From Pseudomonas bubulae (GTDB lineage: Bacteria > Pseudomonadota > Gammaproteobacteria > Pseudomonadales > Pseudomonadaceae), in the NCBI RefSeq assembly GCF_900618535.1, contig NZ_UYJA01000001.1, forward strand, positions 1,178,001 to 1,242,000: a stretch of DNA of 64,000 nucleotides. Direction: 5' to 3'. Positions 49,409 to 58,278 of this stretch are shown piece by piece. The translations under genes were made by a program, and so were the position numbers. Every line of letters begins with the position of its first letter. The first letter of the stretch is position 1. The notes beneath the pieces were generated by a model. That model searched no databases, was not told the origin of the DNA, and was given only the letters and a program-made list of their open reading frames with translations.

Positions 49409-51406
49409 TCAAGATGGCTCAACACGACGCTGCTGATGTATCCAATCTACAATCTCACCTTCGGGTGCATAACCACTGACCGTCTCGCGCAGCAGCTGGC
49501 GAACACGCAAATAGTCATCCTGATCTACCGCTTCAAGCAGTTGCGTCAATCGCTGCTTCAGCTCATCCCAAGGTAACATGTCTTCGTTGGCAGACATGAT
49601 CATGGGGTGTCGGGTCGCGACTACGTTATCGCCAATCAGTAACTCTTCGTAAAGCTTTTCGCCAGGACGCAACCCAGTGAACTCGATCTCAATATCGCCA
49701 TGTAGATTTTTATCCGAACGAACGCTAAAACCAGAGAGATGGATCATTTTCTCGGCGAGCTCGACAATGCGTACCGGCTCACCCATATCAAGGACGAATA
49801 CATCGCCACCCTGCCCCATTGAGCCGGCCTGAATCACCAACTGAGCGGCCTCGGGAATCGTCATGAAGTAGCGGGTAATCTTGGGGTGAGTCACGGTTAG
49901 CGGGCCACCGGTCTTGATCTGCTTGTGAAACAGCGGAATCACCGACCCTGAAGAGCCCAATACATTGCCAAAACGCACCATGGTGAAACGGGTTTTATTT
50001 ACCCGCGACACATTGGCCGAGTCGCCAAACATTACAGGCGCGACTTCCCGACTGAGTGCTTGAAGCGTCATCTCAGCCAGACGCTTGGTGCTGCCCATGA
50101 CATTAGTCGGCCGTACGGCCTTGTCGGTAGAAATAAGAACGAAGTTCGATACTCCCGACTGCAGGGCCGCCTGAGCAGTGTTGAGCGTGCCTATAACGTT
50201 GTTTAACACACCTTCGGCAATATTGTGCTCAACCATTGGCACATGTTTATAAGCCGCAGCGTGATAGACCGTATCGACATGCCAGGTCTTCATCACATCC
50301 AGCAACTTGTGCGGATTGCGCACAGAACCCAGGATCGGCAGCACCTTCACCGAAAGAGACTCCAGATTGACCCGCTGCTCCAACTCGCCAAATATGCTGT
50401 ACAGATTGAATTCGCCGTGTTCGTACAGCAGCAGCGTGGTTGGCTTCAAAGCCAAGATCTGCCGGCACAGTTCCGAACCAATCGAACCGCCAGCGCCTGT
50501 AACCATGACACATTGCCCCTTGATACAACGCTCCTGCAACTCACCTTGCGCGGGAACCGGGTCGCGACCCAGCAAGTCGGCAATATCCACTTCCTGGATA
50601 TCATCAACCTTGACCCGGCCACTGGCCAGATCCATAAACCCGGGCACACTGCGAACGTGGAGAGGAAATCCCTCAAGCAAACCCAAAATCTCGCGGCGCC
50701 GGGCCCGAGACGAAGATGGCACTGCCAACAGCAACTCCTGGGCGCCGGTACGTTCGATCATCTGCTGAATACGTTCGGGTTTGTAAACCTGCAAGCCAGA
50801 GATGATACGATCTGCAATACTTTCGTCATCGTCGATAAACGCTACAGGCCTCATAGCACGGCCCATGCGCAAGGCGGCAACCAGTTGGTTGCCAGCGGCA
50901 CCGGCACCGTAGATGGCCACCCGCGGCAAACCGTCATCGCGATTGGTAAACGGCACGTGTTGAACTGCCGCAAACCAGTCGCCCAGAAAGTATTGACGCA
51001 TGGCAAGGCGCAAACCACCGAGCAGGATTAGGCTTAGCCACCAGTAGTTGAAGATTATCGAGCGCGGCACAGTATTTTCAGGGGTGCTATACCAATACAT
51101 CACCACTGCCAAGATCAATGAAGAAAGACTGACAGCCTTGATAATGGCGATCAGAGCATCATTGCCGAAATAGCGCATTACGGCACGGTACATGCCGAAA
51201 CGGATAAACAGCGGGATGGCAATCAAAGGGGCGCAGATAAACAGCCACAGATGTAGCTTGACCGGATTGATCATATCGTCAATCCCTAGGCGCACGACAA
51301 ATGCAAGCCATAGGGCGAACCAGACGAGAACCACGTCTGTCACCACTTGAATAACTCGTTTATCCCGTCTCGACAGGTTGAGTAAGTACGCTCGAATTTT
51401 ATCCAT
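49409..51406 (-). CDS. wbpM: WbpM-type membrane UDP-sugar 4,6-dehydratase
   Basis: Starting at ATG 51406 (MDKIRAYLLNLSRRDKRVIQ) the protein has 665 residues, the length I recall for WbpM; a GTG five codons earlier with GGAG at good spacing is an alternative. Four N-terminal membrane helices lead to a first Rossmann-like domain (AIYGAGAAGNQLVAALRMG) and the catalytic SDR domain (VMVTGAGGSIGSELCRQIL, ISTDKAVRPTNVMGSTKRLAE). The usual Tyr-x3-Lys is replaced by Met-x3-Lys (MGSTK), as known in WbpM/PglF/FlaA1. It makes UDP-4-keto-6-deoxy-GlcNAc. Last gene of the operon. Confidence 0.96.
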   Translation of the reverse strand: MDKIRAYLLNLSRRDKRVIQVVTDVVLVWFALWLAFVVRLGIDDMINPVKLHLWLFICAPLIAIPLFIRFGMYRAVMRYFGNDALIAIIKAVSLSSLILAVVMYWYSTPENTVPRSIIFNYWWLSLILLGGLRLAMRQYFLGDWFAAVQHVPFTNRDDGLPRVAIYGAGAAGNQLVAALRMGRAMRPVAFIDDDESIADRIISGLQVYKPERIQQMIERTGAQELLLAVPSSSRARRREILGLLEGFPLHVRSVPGFMDLASGRVKVDDIQEVDIADLLGRDPVPAQGELQERCIKGQCVMVTGAGGSIGSELCRQILALKPTTLLLYEHGEFNLYSIFGELEQRVNLESLSVKVLPILGSVRNPHKLLDVMKTWHVDTVYHAAAYKHVPMVEHNIAEGVLNNVIGTLNTAQAALQSGVSNFVLISTDKAVRPTNVMGSTKRLAEMTLQALSREVAPVMFGDSANVSRVNKTRFTMVRFGNVLGSSGSVIPLFHKQIKTGGPLTVTHPKITRYFMTIPEAAQLVIQAGSMGQGGDVFVLDMGEPVRIVELAEKMIHLSGFSVRSDKNLHGDIEIEFTGLRPGEKLYEELLIGDNVVATRHPMIMSANEDMLPWDELKQRLTQLLEAVDQDDYLRVRQLLRETVSGYAPEGEIVDWIHQQRRVEPS

Positions 51407-51492
51407 ATATCCTTTGAACACCTACGCTACTCCAAAAAACCATCAACAAGCTGACACTCTATACACCACTCTATATATCCCTAAGTTGAGCG

Positions 51493-52671
51493 TCAGACCA
51501 GTGAAGCTTCCTGCACGACATCACTCAATACCTTGCAGGTCAATTCTATTTCTTGCTGTGTCAGTGTGGGATGAACCAGAAACATCATGCTCGTCTCGCC
51601 CAACTCTTTCGCATGCGCTAATCGTAACGAAGGACGCCAGCCAGTACCTTCAAATGCCTTTTCTAGATACACCTCAGAACATGAACCGGAAAAAGCAGGT
51701 ACACCGCGCGCGACCATCTCGTTGAGAATGCGATCACGGGACCAACTAGCCTTAAGGGCTTGCGGGCGTACAAATACATAGCACTTGTAGGCCGCGTGCA
51801 CATCAGCGACCGGCAACACGGGTACACGAAGTGCAGGCAACTGCCGGGCCTGGGCCCAAATACGTGAAGCATTTTTCAGCCGAGCGGCATGCCACTCTTG
51901 CATCCGGCGCAACTGGATGCGTCCGATAACAGCCTGAACCTCAAGCATCCGCCAGTTCGTGCCGAAGCTTTCGTGCAGCCAGCGGAAACCTGGTGCATGC
52001 TCACGCTCGTAAACCGCTTCCCAGCTCTTGCCATGATCCTTGTAAGCCCACATGTCGGCCCACAGCTGACGATCATTGGTGGTGACCATGCCGCCTTCGC
52101 CGCCCGTGGTCATGATCTTGTCCTGGCAGAACGACCAGGCGGCGATATGACCGATGGAGCCGACAGGACGGCCTTTGTAATGAGCTCCATGAGCTTGGGC
52201 GCAATCTTCGATCACCTTCAGGTCATGCTCAGCCGCCAAATCCATGATCGGATCCATGTCACATGGCCATCCAGCCAGATGAACACAAATGAGGGCTTTG
52301 GTACGGGGCGTCAACACTGCACTAATGGTTTCAGCAGTGAAGTTCTGCGAGTCAAGGTCGACATCTGCAAATACCGGCACAGCCCCAGCATTAACAATGC
52401 TTGAAACCGAAGCCAGGAAGGTACGAGAAGTAACAACAACTTCATCACCCGGACCGATATCAAGTGCCTTCAACGCCACATCCAGTGCTACCGTACCATT
52501 GGCTAGGGCCACGGCATATTCCGTGCCTGACCAGGCGGCAAATTCTTTTTCAAAAGAGCGGGTTTCTTGCCCAGTCCAATAGTTGACCTTGTTCGACAAA
52601 ATTACCGCACGGACAGCGTCGGCTTCTTCTTCCGTGAAGGAGGGCCAAGGAGAAAATGGTGTATTCAGCAC
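51493..52671 (-). CDS. DegT/DnrJ/EryC1/StrS-family sugar aminotransferase (PglE/PglC-like)
   Basis: The 392 residues form a PLP sugar aminotransferase. Visible features are YWTGQETRSFEKEFA, the PLP-contact ANGTVALDVAL, the VIEDCAQAHGA aspartate (D156) and the Schiff-base lysine K185 in AAWSFCQDKIMTTGGEGG. These enzymes aminate 4-keto sugars with glutamate. Placed between wbpM and a phosphoglycosyltransferase-acetyltransferase fusion, it most likely converts UDP-4-keto-6-deoxy-GlcNAc to the 4-amino sugar. Perosamine- or Fuc4N-type activity cannot be excluded from sequence alone. wbpM follows 86 nt later. Confidence 0.9.
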   Translation of the reverse strand: MLNTPFSPWPSFTEEEADAVRAVILSNKVNYWTGQETRSFEKEFAAWSGTEYAVALANGTVALDVALKALDIGPGDEVVVTSRTFLASVSSIVNAGAVPVFADVDLDSQNFTAETISAVLTPRTKALICVHLAGWPCDMDPIMDLAAEHDLKVIEDCAQAHGAHYKGRPVGSIGHIAAWSFCQDKIMTTGGEGGMVTTNDRQLWADMWAYKDHGKSWEAVYEREHAPGFRWLHESFGTNWRMLEVQAVIGRIQLRRMQEWHAARLKNASRIWAQARQLPALRVPVLPVADVHAAYKCYVFVRPQALKASWSRDRILNEMVARGVPAFSGSCSEVYLEKAFEGTGWRPSLRLAHAKELGETSMMFLVHPTLTQQEIELTCKVLSDVVQEASLV

Positions 52672-52762
52672 GATTCAGTACCCATGATTTGAATGATAGA
52701 AATTTGGTCCGTGCACGTCCGACTGTACAAAACTCATGCAAATGAGTTACCACTATAAACCA

Positions 52763-53983
52763 TTAATGCTGTAAAGCTTTCGCTGGAACACCCACAACAG
52801 TCATATTGTCGACAACATCATTGACCACGGCCGCACCTGCCCCAACCTTGACCCGGGATCCAATGCTGACCGACTGCTTAACGGATGCACCTATTCCAAT
52901 CCAGCTCAATTGACCAACATGGACTGTACCCGCCAACCTTGCGCCTGGGCTGATGTGGACACATTCTTGCAAAATACAATCGTGGTCAATACTGCACCCG
53001 GTATTAAGAATGCTTCCATCACCTACGTTTGCGCCTGGATTTACCACTACCCCTGCAAATGCCACGACGCCTTTACCCATAGTGGCGTGTCGACTGATTG
53101 TCGCTGCCGGGTGAATAAGTGTGATTAGCATTGCTCCGGCATTATCGAGCTCTTTCATTTTCATGCAGCGAATATCATTATTGCCAATCGCAACTATGAC
53201 ACCGTCGAACTCCTGAAGGCGCTCCAATAATGCATGTGTATCACCCACCACAGGCCAATGGCCCACAAACTGGATAGATGGCCAGTTATCATCAAATACT
53301 TCAACAATGTCCCAGTCACAGCATTCAGCGGTATCTGCTACAACTTTGGCATGCCCACCTGCCCCCACAATGGCGAGTTTTTTTTCAGCTGGTGCAGTCC
53401 CTGTAAACTTTGATATCGTGACCTCGCCGGCAGCGGAGATACCCTCGCGGACAAGCACTTTCTTAAGAGTAAGCGCGATAATTTTGAGGTCGAGCCAAAA
53501 TGATTGGTTTTCGACATACCAAATATCGTATTGGAATTTCTGCTCCCAGCTGATTGCATTACGGCCATTAACTTGTGCCCAACCTGTAATCCCGGGTTTT
53601 ACATCATGTCGGCGCGCCTGTTCAACGCTATACAGTGGCAAATACTCCATTAACAACGGCCTGGGGCCAACCAGACTCATATCGCCCTTCAAGACACTCC
53701 AAAGTCCAGGCAACTCATCCAAGCTGCTTGAGCGTAAAAAAGCTCCGAAAGAGGTCATGCGTTCCGAATCAGGCAAAGGATTACCATGTGCATCAACCGC
53801 ATCTTTCATGGTTCTAAATTTCAGCATTTCAAAAGGCACGCCGTGCAAACCGGGCCTTATCTGCCTGAACAATATTGGACTTCCCAATTTAAGTCGCACA
53901 GCTAAACCTAAACAAGCGATGACTGGTGAAAGAACAAGCAGACCAAAAAAAGATGCTGTTATATCGAATAGACGCTTAATCAA
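52763..53983 (-). CDS. fused phosphoglycosyltransferase-acetyltransferase (Neisseria PglB-like)
   Basis: I place the start at TTG 53983, reading MIKRLFDITASFFGLLVLSP, because GGAG lies 7 nt upstream and it overlaps the previous stop by 8 nt; the open frame further up is glycosyltransferase sequence in another frame. The 406 residues join a PglC-type phosphoglycosyltransferase (1-200; re-entrant helix, LKFRTM, catalytic SSLDELPGLW, SLVGPRP, PGITGWAQVNGRN) to a PglD-type N-acetyltransferase (about 217-406; AIVGAGGHAKVV, left-handed beta helix, CSIDHDCILQECVHISPGAR). It should acetylate a UDP-4-amino sugar and transfer it to undecaprenyl phosphate. Confidence 0.9.
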   Translation of the reverse strand: MIKRLFDITASFFGLLVLSPVIACLGLAVRLKLGSPILFRQIRPGLHGVPFEMLKFRTMKDAVDAHGNPLPDSERMTSFGAFLRSSSLDELPGLWSVLKGDMSLVGPRPLLMEYLPLYSVEQARRHDVKPGITGWAQVNGRNAISWEQKFQYDIWYVENQSFWLDLKIIALTLKKVLVREGISAAGEVTISKFTGTAPAEKKLAIVGAGGHAKVVADTAECCDWDIVEVFDDNWPSIQFVGHWPVVGDTHALLERLQEFDGVIVAIGNNDIRCMKMKELDNAGAMLITLIHPAATISRHATMGKGVVAFAGVVVNPGANVGDGSILNTGCSIDHDCILQECVHISPGARLAGTVHVGQLSWIGIGASVKQSVSIGSRVKVGAGAAVVNDVVDNMTVVGVPAKALQH

Positions 53984-55127
53984 TGTCAAGCTCCTGCAAG
54001 TAAAAATTCTGCATCCGTTCCCAATGAGCAGTACGATCAAAACGCTCAACAATTCTAGCGCGGGCGGAAGTTCCCATTTCAGTCATACGGTCATGGGGTG
54101 TTTCAACCGCCTGCATCATTGCACTCGTCAAGGACGTGACATCACGGGGCTGGGCCAACCAACCATTCATACCTGACTCAATAATTTCGTTACAACCACT
54201 GATATCTGTTACAACAGCAGGTATGCCCATGGCACATGCCTGCAACACGACATTGGGAAAGCCCTCCCGATAGCTTGACAAGACAAGGGCGTCGGACGCT
54301 GCCAGGGCATCACGTATATCTTCCTGAAACCCCAACGTATGAATCCTTGGATGCTGCTTCAACAATGCGAATGTTTCTGCATCTATCGGCGCTTCAGAGT
54401 CCAAGCCTCCGACCACAATCAAATGGGTGTGATCAGGAAGTCTCAAAAAAGCCTGCCCCAACTCCTTCAGACCCTTGTCTCTGTTCAAGCGTCCGATAAA
54501 GCAAAAAACGAACTCATCGTCCATTATTCCCAGGCTTTCTTTAAGCGCTTTAGAGTTAGTTATAACGAACTGGTTATCAGGTCGAAAAAAATCAAGATCC
54601 ACACCCGCAATATTCCCATGCCCAATGACAGACATCTGCTTTTTAGTCACGCGATAAGCCAGCAAATCTTTTTTCACACCCAATCCTTCAGGGACGACTG
54701 TGGTGGCACAGACACAAATCAATCGATCTACGTTGATAAGAAGTGTTTTCTTGAAACCGGTCTGGGTGGGGAATATAAGTCCGGTAAACGTATGAATCCT
54801 GACAGGAACCCGGCACAAAAAAGCCGCAATCATCGTCACCAGGCCCGCCTTGGGTGTATACGATTGAACCACCGAAGGTTTTAATTTACGAAGCAACCTG
54901 CACATCGAGAGAATTGAAATAACGTCAGCGAATGGACTGATGCCCCGCTTCATTGCTACAGGATGAACGGGGACGGCTTCCCGAACAGCAATTCTATCTA
55001 CCGGTCCATCAGCAGAACAAGCCAGATGTACCTTGAACGAATGGTTCAGAAACTTTGGCTGATGAGCCAATATGGTCATCAGTGTTTCCGGAACGGTTGT
55101 GACAATTAATAAAGTTGCTTCTTTCAT
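53976..55127 (-). CDS. glycosyltransferase family 4 protein (PglA-like position)
   Basis: The 383 residues have a GT-B fold. N-terminal blocks include VHPVAMKRGISPFADVISI and SYTPKAGLVTMIAAFLCRVP; the donor domain has FIGRLNRDKGLKEL and SSYREGFPNVVLQACAMGIP with the E-x7-E of GT4 retaining enzymes. Encoded directly before the initiating fusion enzyme, it probably adds the second sugar; donor and linkage cannot be told. The C-terminal codons contain the ribosome site and start of the next gene. Confidence 0.88.
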   Translation of the reverse strand: MKEATLLIVTTVPETLMTILAHQPKFLNHSFKVHLACSADGPVDRIAVREAVPVHPVAMKRGISPFADVISILSMCRLLRKLKPSVVQSYTPKAGLVTMIAAFLCRVPVRIHTFTGLIFPTQTGFKKTLLINVDRLICVCATTVVPEGLGVKKDLLAYRVTKKQMSVIGHGNIAGVDLDFFRPDNQFVITNSKALKESLGIMDDEFVFCFIGRLNRDKGLKELGQAFLRLPDHTHLIVVGGLDSEAPIDAETFALLKQHPRIHTLGFQEDIRDALAASDALVLSSYREGFPNVVLQACAMGIPAVVTDISGCNEIIESGMNGWLAQPRDVTSLTSAMMQAVETPHDRMTEMGTSARARIVERFDRTAHWERMQNFYLQELDID

Positions 55128-55162
55128 GACTCAACCTTTAAACGGATCAAAACAGACAAAGC

Positions 55163-56251
55163 TCAAGCTGTATAAAGACGAGTCCAGATGCTGACGATCT
55201 CATCAATAGAGTAGTTTTCAACGATCCGCAATCTTGCGGCGCGCGACATGTTATTTTTTTCACTGGCCGTCTTAGCCAGAGCAATGCTCATGGCCTGAGC
55301 AAGCCCCTTAGGATCCTTGGCTGGAACTAAGTATCCGCAACCACCCACGACTTCTTTAACGCCGCCGCAATCGGTTGCTACCACGACTTTCTCGGACGCC
55401 ATGGCTTCAGCTACCACCAAACCAAAGCCCTCCCAGGCCGAGGAAAGCACGTATAAATCCGCTGCATTATATATATCATTGACGTCTGATCTGACGCCTA
55501 AAAATCTCACCAGCGGGGTAAGTTTCAAGGTAGCTACGAGATCTTTCAGCTCCTGTCTCAGCGGACCATCACCTACAATCCATAGCTTCACCGTTTGTTT
55601 GTTATCGGACAGTACTTTAAATGCATGTATTAGATTTTTATAGTCTTTGGCATCAACCAGTCGACCCACCGCTACAAGCAATTCGTCCTGATCAACAAGA
55701 CCTTCCGAACTCCTGATGGCTGCCCGCGTAACCGGGTCAGGCTTGAAGCGTTGGGTATCAATACCATTCGGAATGGCCAGCATGGTACCTGGCGGACAGG
55801 CTTTTTTTTGTTCGAATATATGCACAGCTTCAACCGTTACATTGGTTGTCACATCAGCTAAAGAATGCGTGAGCCGATAAGCGAGCATTCTTGCCTTACC
55901 GCCTTCATTGGTATTGTGTGCTGTATTGATCAGTCTTTTGATGGTACAAATCGGCCTGATCATTCGAGAGAAGAGGTTCGCATGCACCATGTGCGCATGA
56001 ACGACATCAGGATCAAAATCCTTGATAATACTCCTCAACTTAATAAAGCCTTTGAGAAATCCAGGTACTGTTTTCTCTAGATTCAACCCCAAAAGCTCAA
56101 CACATGGACTTTTGGGTCGCAACAGAGCAGGCCCGGTTAGATAGCAGATTTTCACCTCATGCCCGATCTCGTGAAAACGATCGGCAAGGTCCAGAACCTG
56201 TCTTTCCGCACCACCCACACCAAGACCTGTGATGATATATAAAATTTTCAT
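55163..56251 (-). CDS. glycosyltransferase family 4 protein
   Basis: The 362 residues start at ATG 56251 (MKILYIITGLGVGGAERQVL), the usual GT4 N-terminus with its GGAER loop. HAHMVHANLFSRM, AVGRLVDAKDYKNLIHAF and SSAWEGFGLVVAEAMASEK (E-x7-E) complete the fold. It begins one base after the stop of the upstream GT2 gene. It should add one sugar of the O-unit; specificity unknown. Confidence 0.9.
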   Translation of the reverse strand: MKILYIITGLGVGGAERQVLDLADRFHEIGHEVKICYLTGPALLRPKSPCVELLGLNLEKTVPGFLKGFIKLRSIIKDFDPDVVHAHMVHANLFSRMIRPICTIKRLINTAHNTNEGGKARMLAYRLTHSLADVTTNVTVEAVHIFEQKKACPPGTMLAIPNGIDTQRFKPDPVTRAAIRSSEGLVDQDELLVAVGRLVDAKDYKNLIHAFKVLSDNKQTVKLWIVGDGPLRQELKDLVATLKLTPLVRFLGVRSDVNDIYNAADLYVLSSAWEGFGLVVAEAMASEKVVVATDCGGVKEVVGGCGYLVPAKDPKGLAQAMSIALAKTASEKNNMSRAARLRIVENYSIDEIVSIWTRLYTA

Positions 56252-56252
56252 A

Positions 56253-57047
56253 CTAAATTTTTCGCCTGTTGCACACACGAAACACGACACACTGAAAATA
56301 TCGCACTATGCACTTTAACTTCCTGACAGCACCTGCCTCGCGCAACACCTGTTCTTTATAAAACAAACCAAAACCCTGGGGATTTCGTTTCAGATTATTG
56401 AAAAAATTAGCTGAATACCCATCCGGTAAATATTCGCACAAATAGATATATTTGCTGTAAAAGTACAGGATCTCACCTTCGTCGGATATTCTGTTCCAGA
56501 TCAACAATTCAGGGACAAATATCTCGTCTTTAAAACGAGGAAAAGGATGTTTAAGCAATGCACTTTTCTTGAATACATAAGCCAGATCCCCTAGAAAGTG
56601 ATTGGCTGCTTCAGTAGGTGTCATCTTCGAAGCGACAGTATCGTCGTCTGAGAATACGGCCCCGATAATATTACCGGCCAGATCGGCCCTCCTATAACAA
56701 AGCCCGGCAATACCATGGGTGTCCAGGTTCTGCAAGTCTTCGTTAATGACTTCAATAGCATTCGATGTAAGCGCATCGTCACTATCGACCAACAACACCC
56801 AATCCCCTGTTCCGGCTGGAACCCCGGCGTTAATCGCTATATGTTTTCCGGCGTTTTCTTGCTGCAAAATCTTGATAGAGAAACTGGAATTCTGCTGAAA
56901 CTCCTCCAGCAATGAAAGCGTTTCGTCTTGGCTTCCATCATCAACTACGACCCACTCGAAGGACTTATTAGTCTGCTTCTCCAGGCTTTCATACAAGCGG
57001 CCCAAGGTGTAAGCACGGTTATAAGTTGCTGTCAGTACAGTAATCAT
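56253..57047 (-). CDS. glycosyltransferase family 2 protein
   Basis: The 264 residues have the GT-A fold: ITVLTATYNRAYTLGRLYES, WVVVDDGSQDET, AINAGVPAGTGDWVLLVDSDDAL with the metal-binding D-x-D. The C-terminal part (FVPELLIWNRISDEGEILYF) is of a type common in O-antigen clusters. It lies 13 nt after the flippase gene and one base before the next glycosyltransferase. Confidence 0.9.
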   Translation of the reverse strand: MITVLTATYNRAYTLGRLYESLEKQTNKSFEWVVVDDGSQDETLSLLEEFQQNSSFSIKILQQENAGKHIAINAGVPAGTGDWVLLVDSDDALTSNAIEVINEDLQNLDTHGIAGLCYRRADLAGNIIGAVFSDDDTVASKMTPTEAANHFLGDLAYVFKKSALLKHPFPRFKDEIFVPELLIWNRISDEGEILYFYSKYIYLCEYLPDGYSANFFNNLKRNPQGFGLFYKEQVLREAGAVRKLKCIVRYFQCVVFRVCNRRKI

Positions 57048-57060
57048 AAATACCGCTCAT

Positions 57061-58278
57061 CTATTTTATTTTGTACGCTAACAAAATCAGCGAGATGGAG
57101 AATAATACCTCAGCCAAAACCAGGCCATACACGATACCAGCCAAGTCATACCAGAGAGAAAACAGAGCTGCCAAACACAAGGAAAGCAACGAAAAAAACA
57201 TCAAACACATACTGAGGATTTTATCTTTCCCTAAAGGCATGAATATCGTCAGACCTATGGCCTGATTCATCATGCGAAAGGGTATGATCATGACAAATAC
57301 TTGCAGGATAGATTTAGCTTCATCAAAGCCAGGACCTAACATCAGATTAATTAAAAAATCGCCCAACGCATAAATTATTGTAGCCCCAGCAACGCCGGCA
57401 GCAAACAGGAATGCTACGATAAGACTCGACAGCTTCAAGTTGATACTGGTTGTTTTCAAAAGCCGCCTGCTTAAGTAGGGATACAACCCGATCAACACTG
57501 GCCCTACCAGACCAACAGAAGCTTTTATAATTTTTTCAGCAGGCACAAACTTTGCAACCGATGCCTGCCCACACATAACCCCGACAAGCGCGGGCCCTGC
57601 ACTCAACATAATATTATTGGAGCTTTTGTAGATAAAACCATGAAAGCCCGACTTTATTTGCTCGACCCCACTTTTGAAATCAATATTGAAACCACCCACT
57701 ATTTTGTACGCAAGATAGAGTCCAACCAAAGTATTAAACAGAGAAAAAGAGGACATGATCATTAAAGCAAAACTGGCATTGGCAGAGACATTCAGCAGCA
57801 GGTATAAAACTAACAAACCGGCAAATCTCAACACCAATTCGAAGGTCACAACAAACGTAAGCTTCTCCAGCCCCTGAAATAGCCAAATATTACTGAAGCT
57901 AAATGCCAGAAAATAAAGATACCCCCACAGGATTAATTGCAAATCGAGATCAAAATCCAGAATTGACAGCACGCCCATGGACACCACAATCATGCCGCTC
58001 GAGAGTAATAACTTGGCTGAGTTGACACCATTATAAATCGCAGAAAGCAGCGACTTATTCTCTGGCCCGCACACTGCCACCTGCCTCGCCCCACTCAAGG
58101 AAAAACCATACTCGACGATGAGGGAGCACAACAAAGCAGTTGTTTGAATGATCAGCACCTGACCATATTGATCGACACCCAGTGCTTTGGCCAGAATCGG
58201 AATTTCTAGAATGGGTATTAAATAGCTAACCAGCTGAGCTACCAACAACAAGCTGACATTTTTAAATTGCAACCTCAT
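57061..58278 (-). CDS. wzx: O-antigen flippase, Wzx-like (polysaccharide transporter family)
   Basis: The 405 residues from ATG 58278 (MRLQFKNVSLLLVAQLVSYL) have about 12 membrane helices in the MOP/PST pattern, with YLIPILEIPILAKALGVDQYG at the N-terminus. GGGGGT lies about 9 nt upstream; an earlier ATG at 58287 sits too close to it. It overlaps the polymerase gene by 17 nt. It should move lipid-linked O-units across the inner membrane. Confidence 0.88.
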   Translation of the reverse strand: MRLQFKNVSLLLVAQLVSYLIPILEIPILAKALGVDQYGQVLIIQTTALLCSLIVEYGFSLSGARQVAVCGPENKSLLSAIYNGVNSAKLLLSSGMIVVSMGVLSILDFDLDLQLILWGYLYFLAFSFSNIWLFQGLEKLTFVVTFELVLRFAGLLVLYLLLNVSANASFALMIMSSFSLFNTLVGLYLAYKIVGGFNIDFKSGVEQIKSGFHGFIYKSSNNIMLSAGPALVGVMCGQASVAKFVPAEKIIKASVGLVGPVLIGLYPYLSRRLLKTTSINLKLSSLIVAFLFAAGVAGATIIYALGDFLINLMLGPGFDEAKSILQVFVMIIPFRMMNQAIGLTIFMPLGKDKILSMCLMFFSLLSLCLAALFSLWYDLAGIVYGLVLAEVLFSISLILLAYKIK

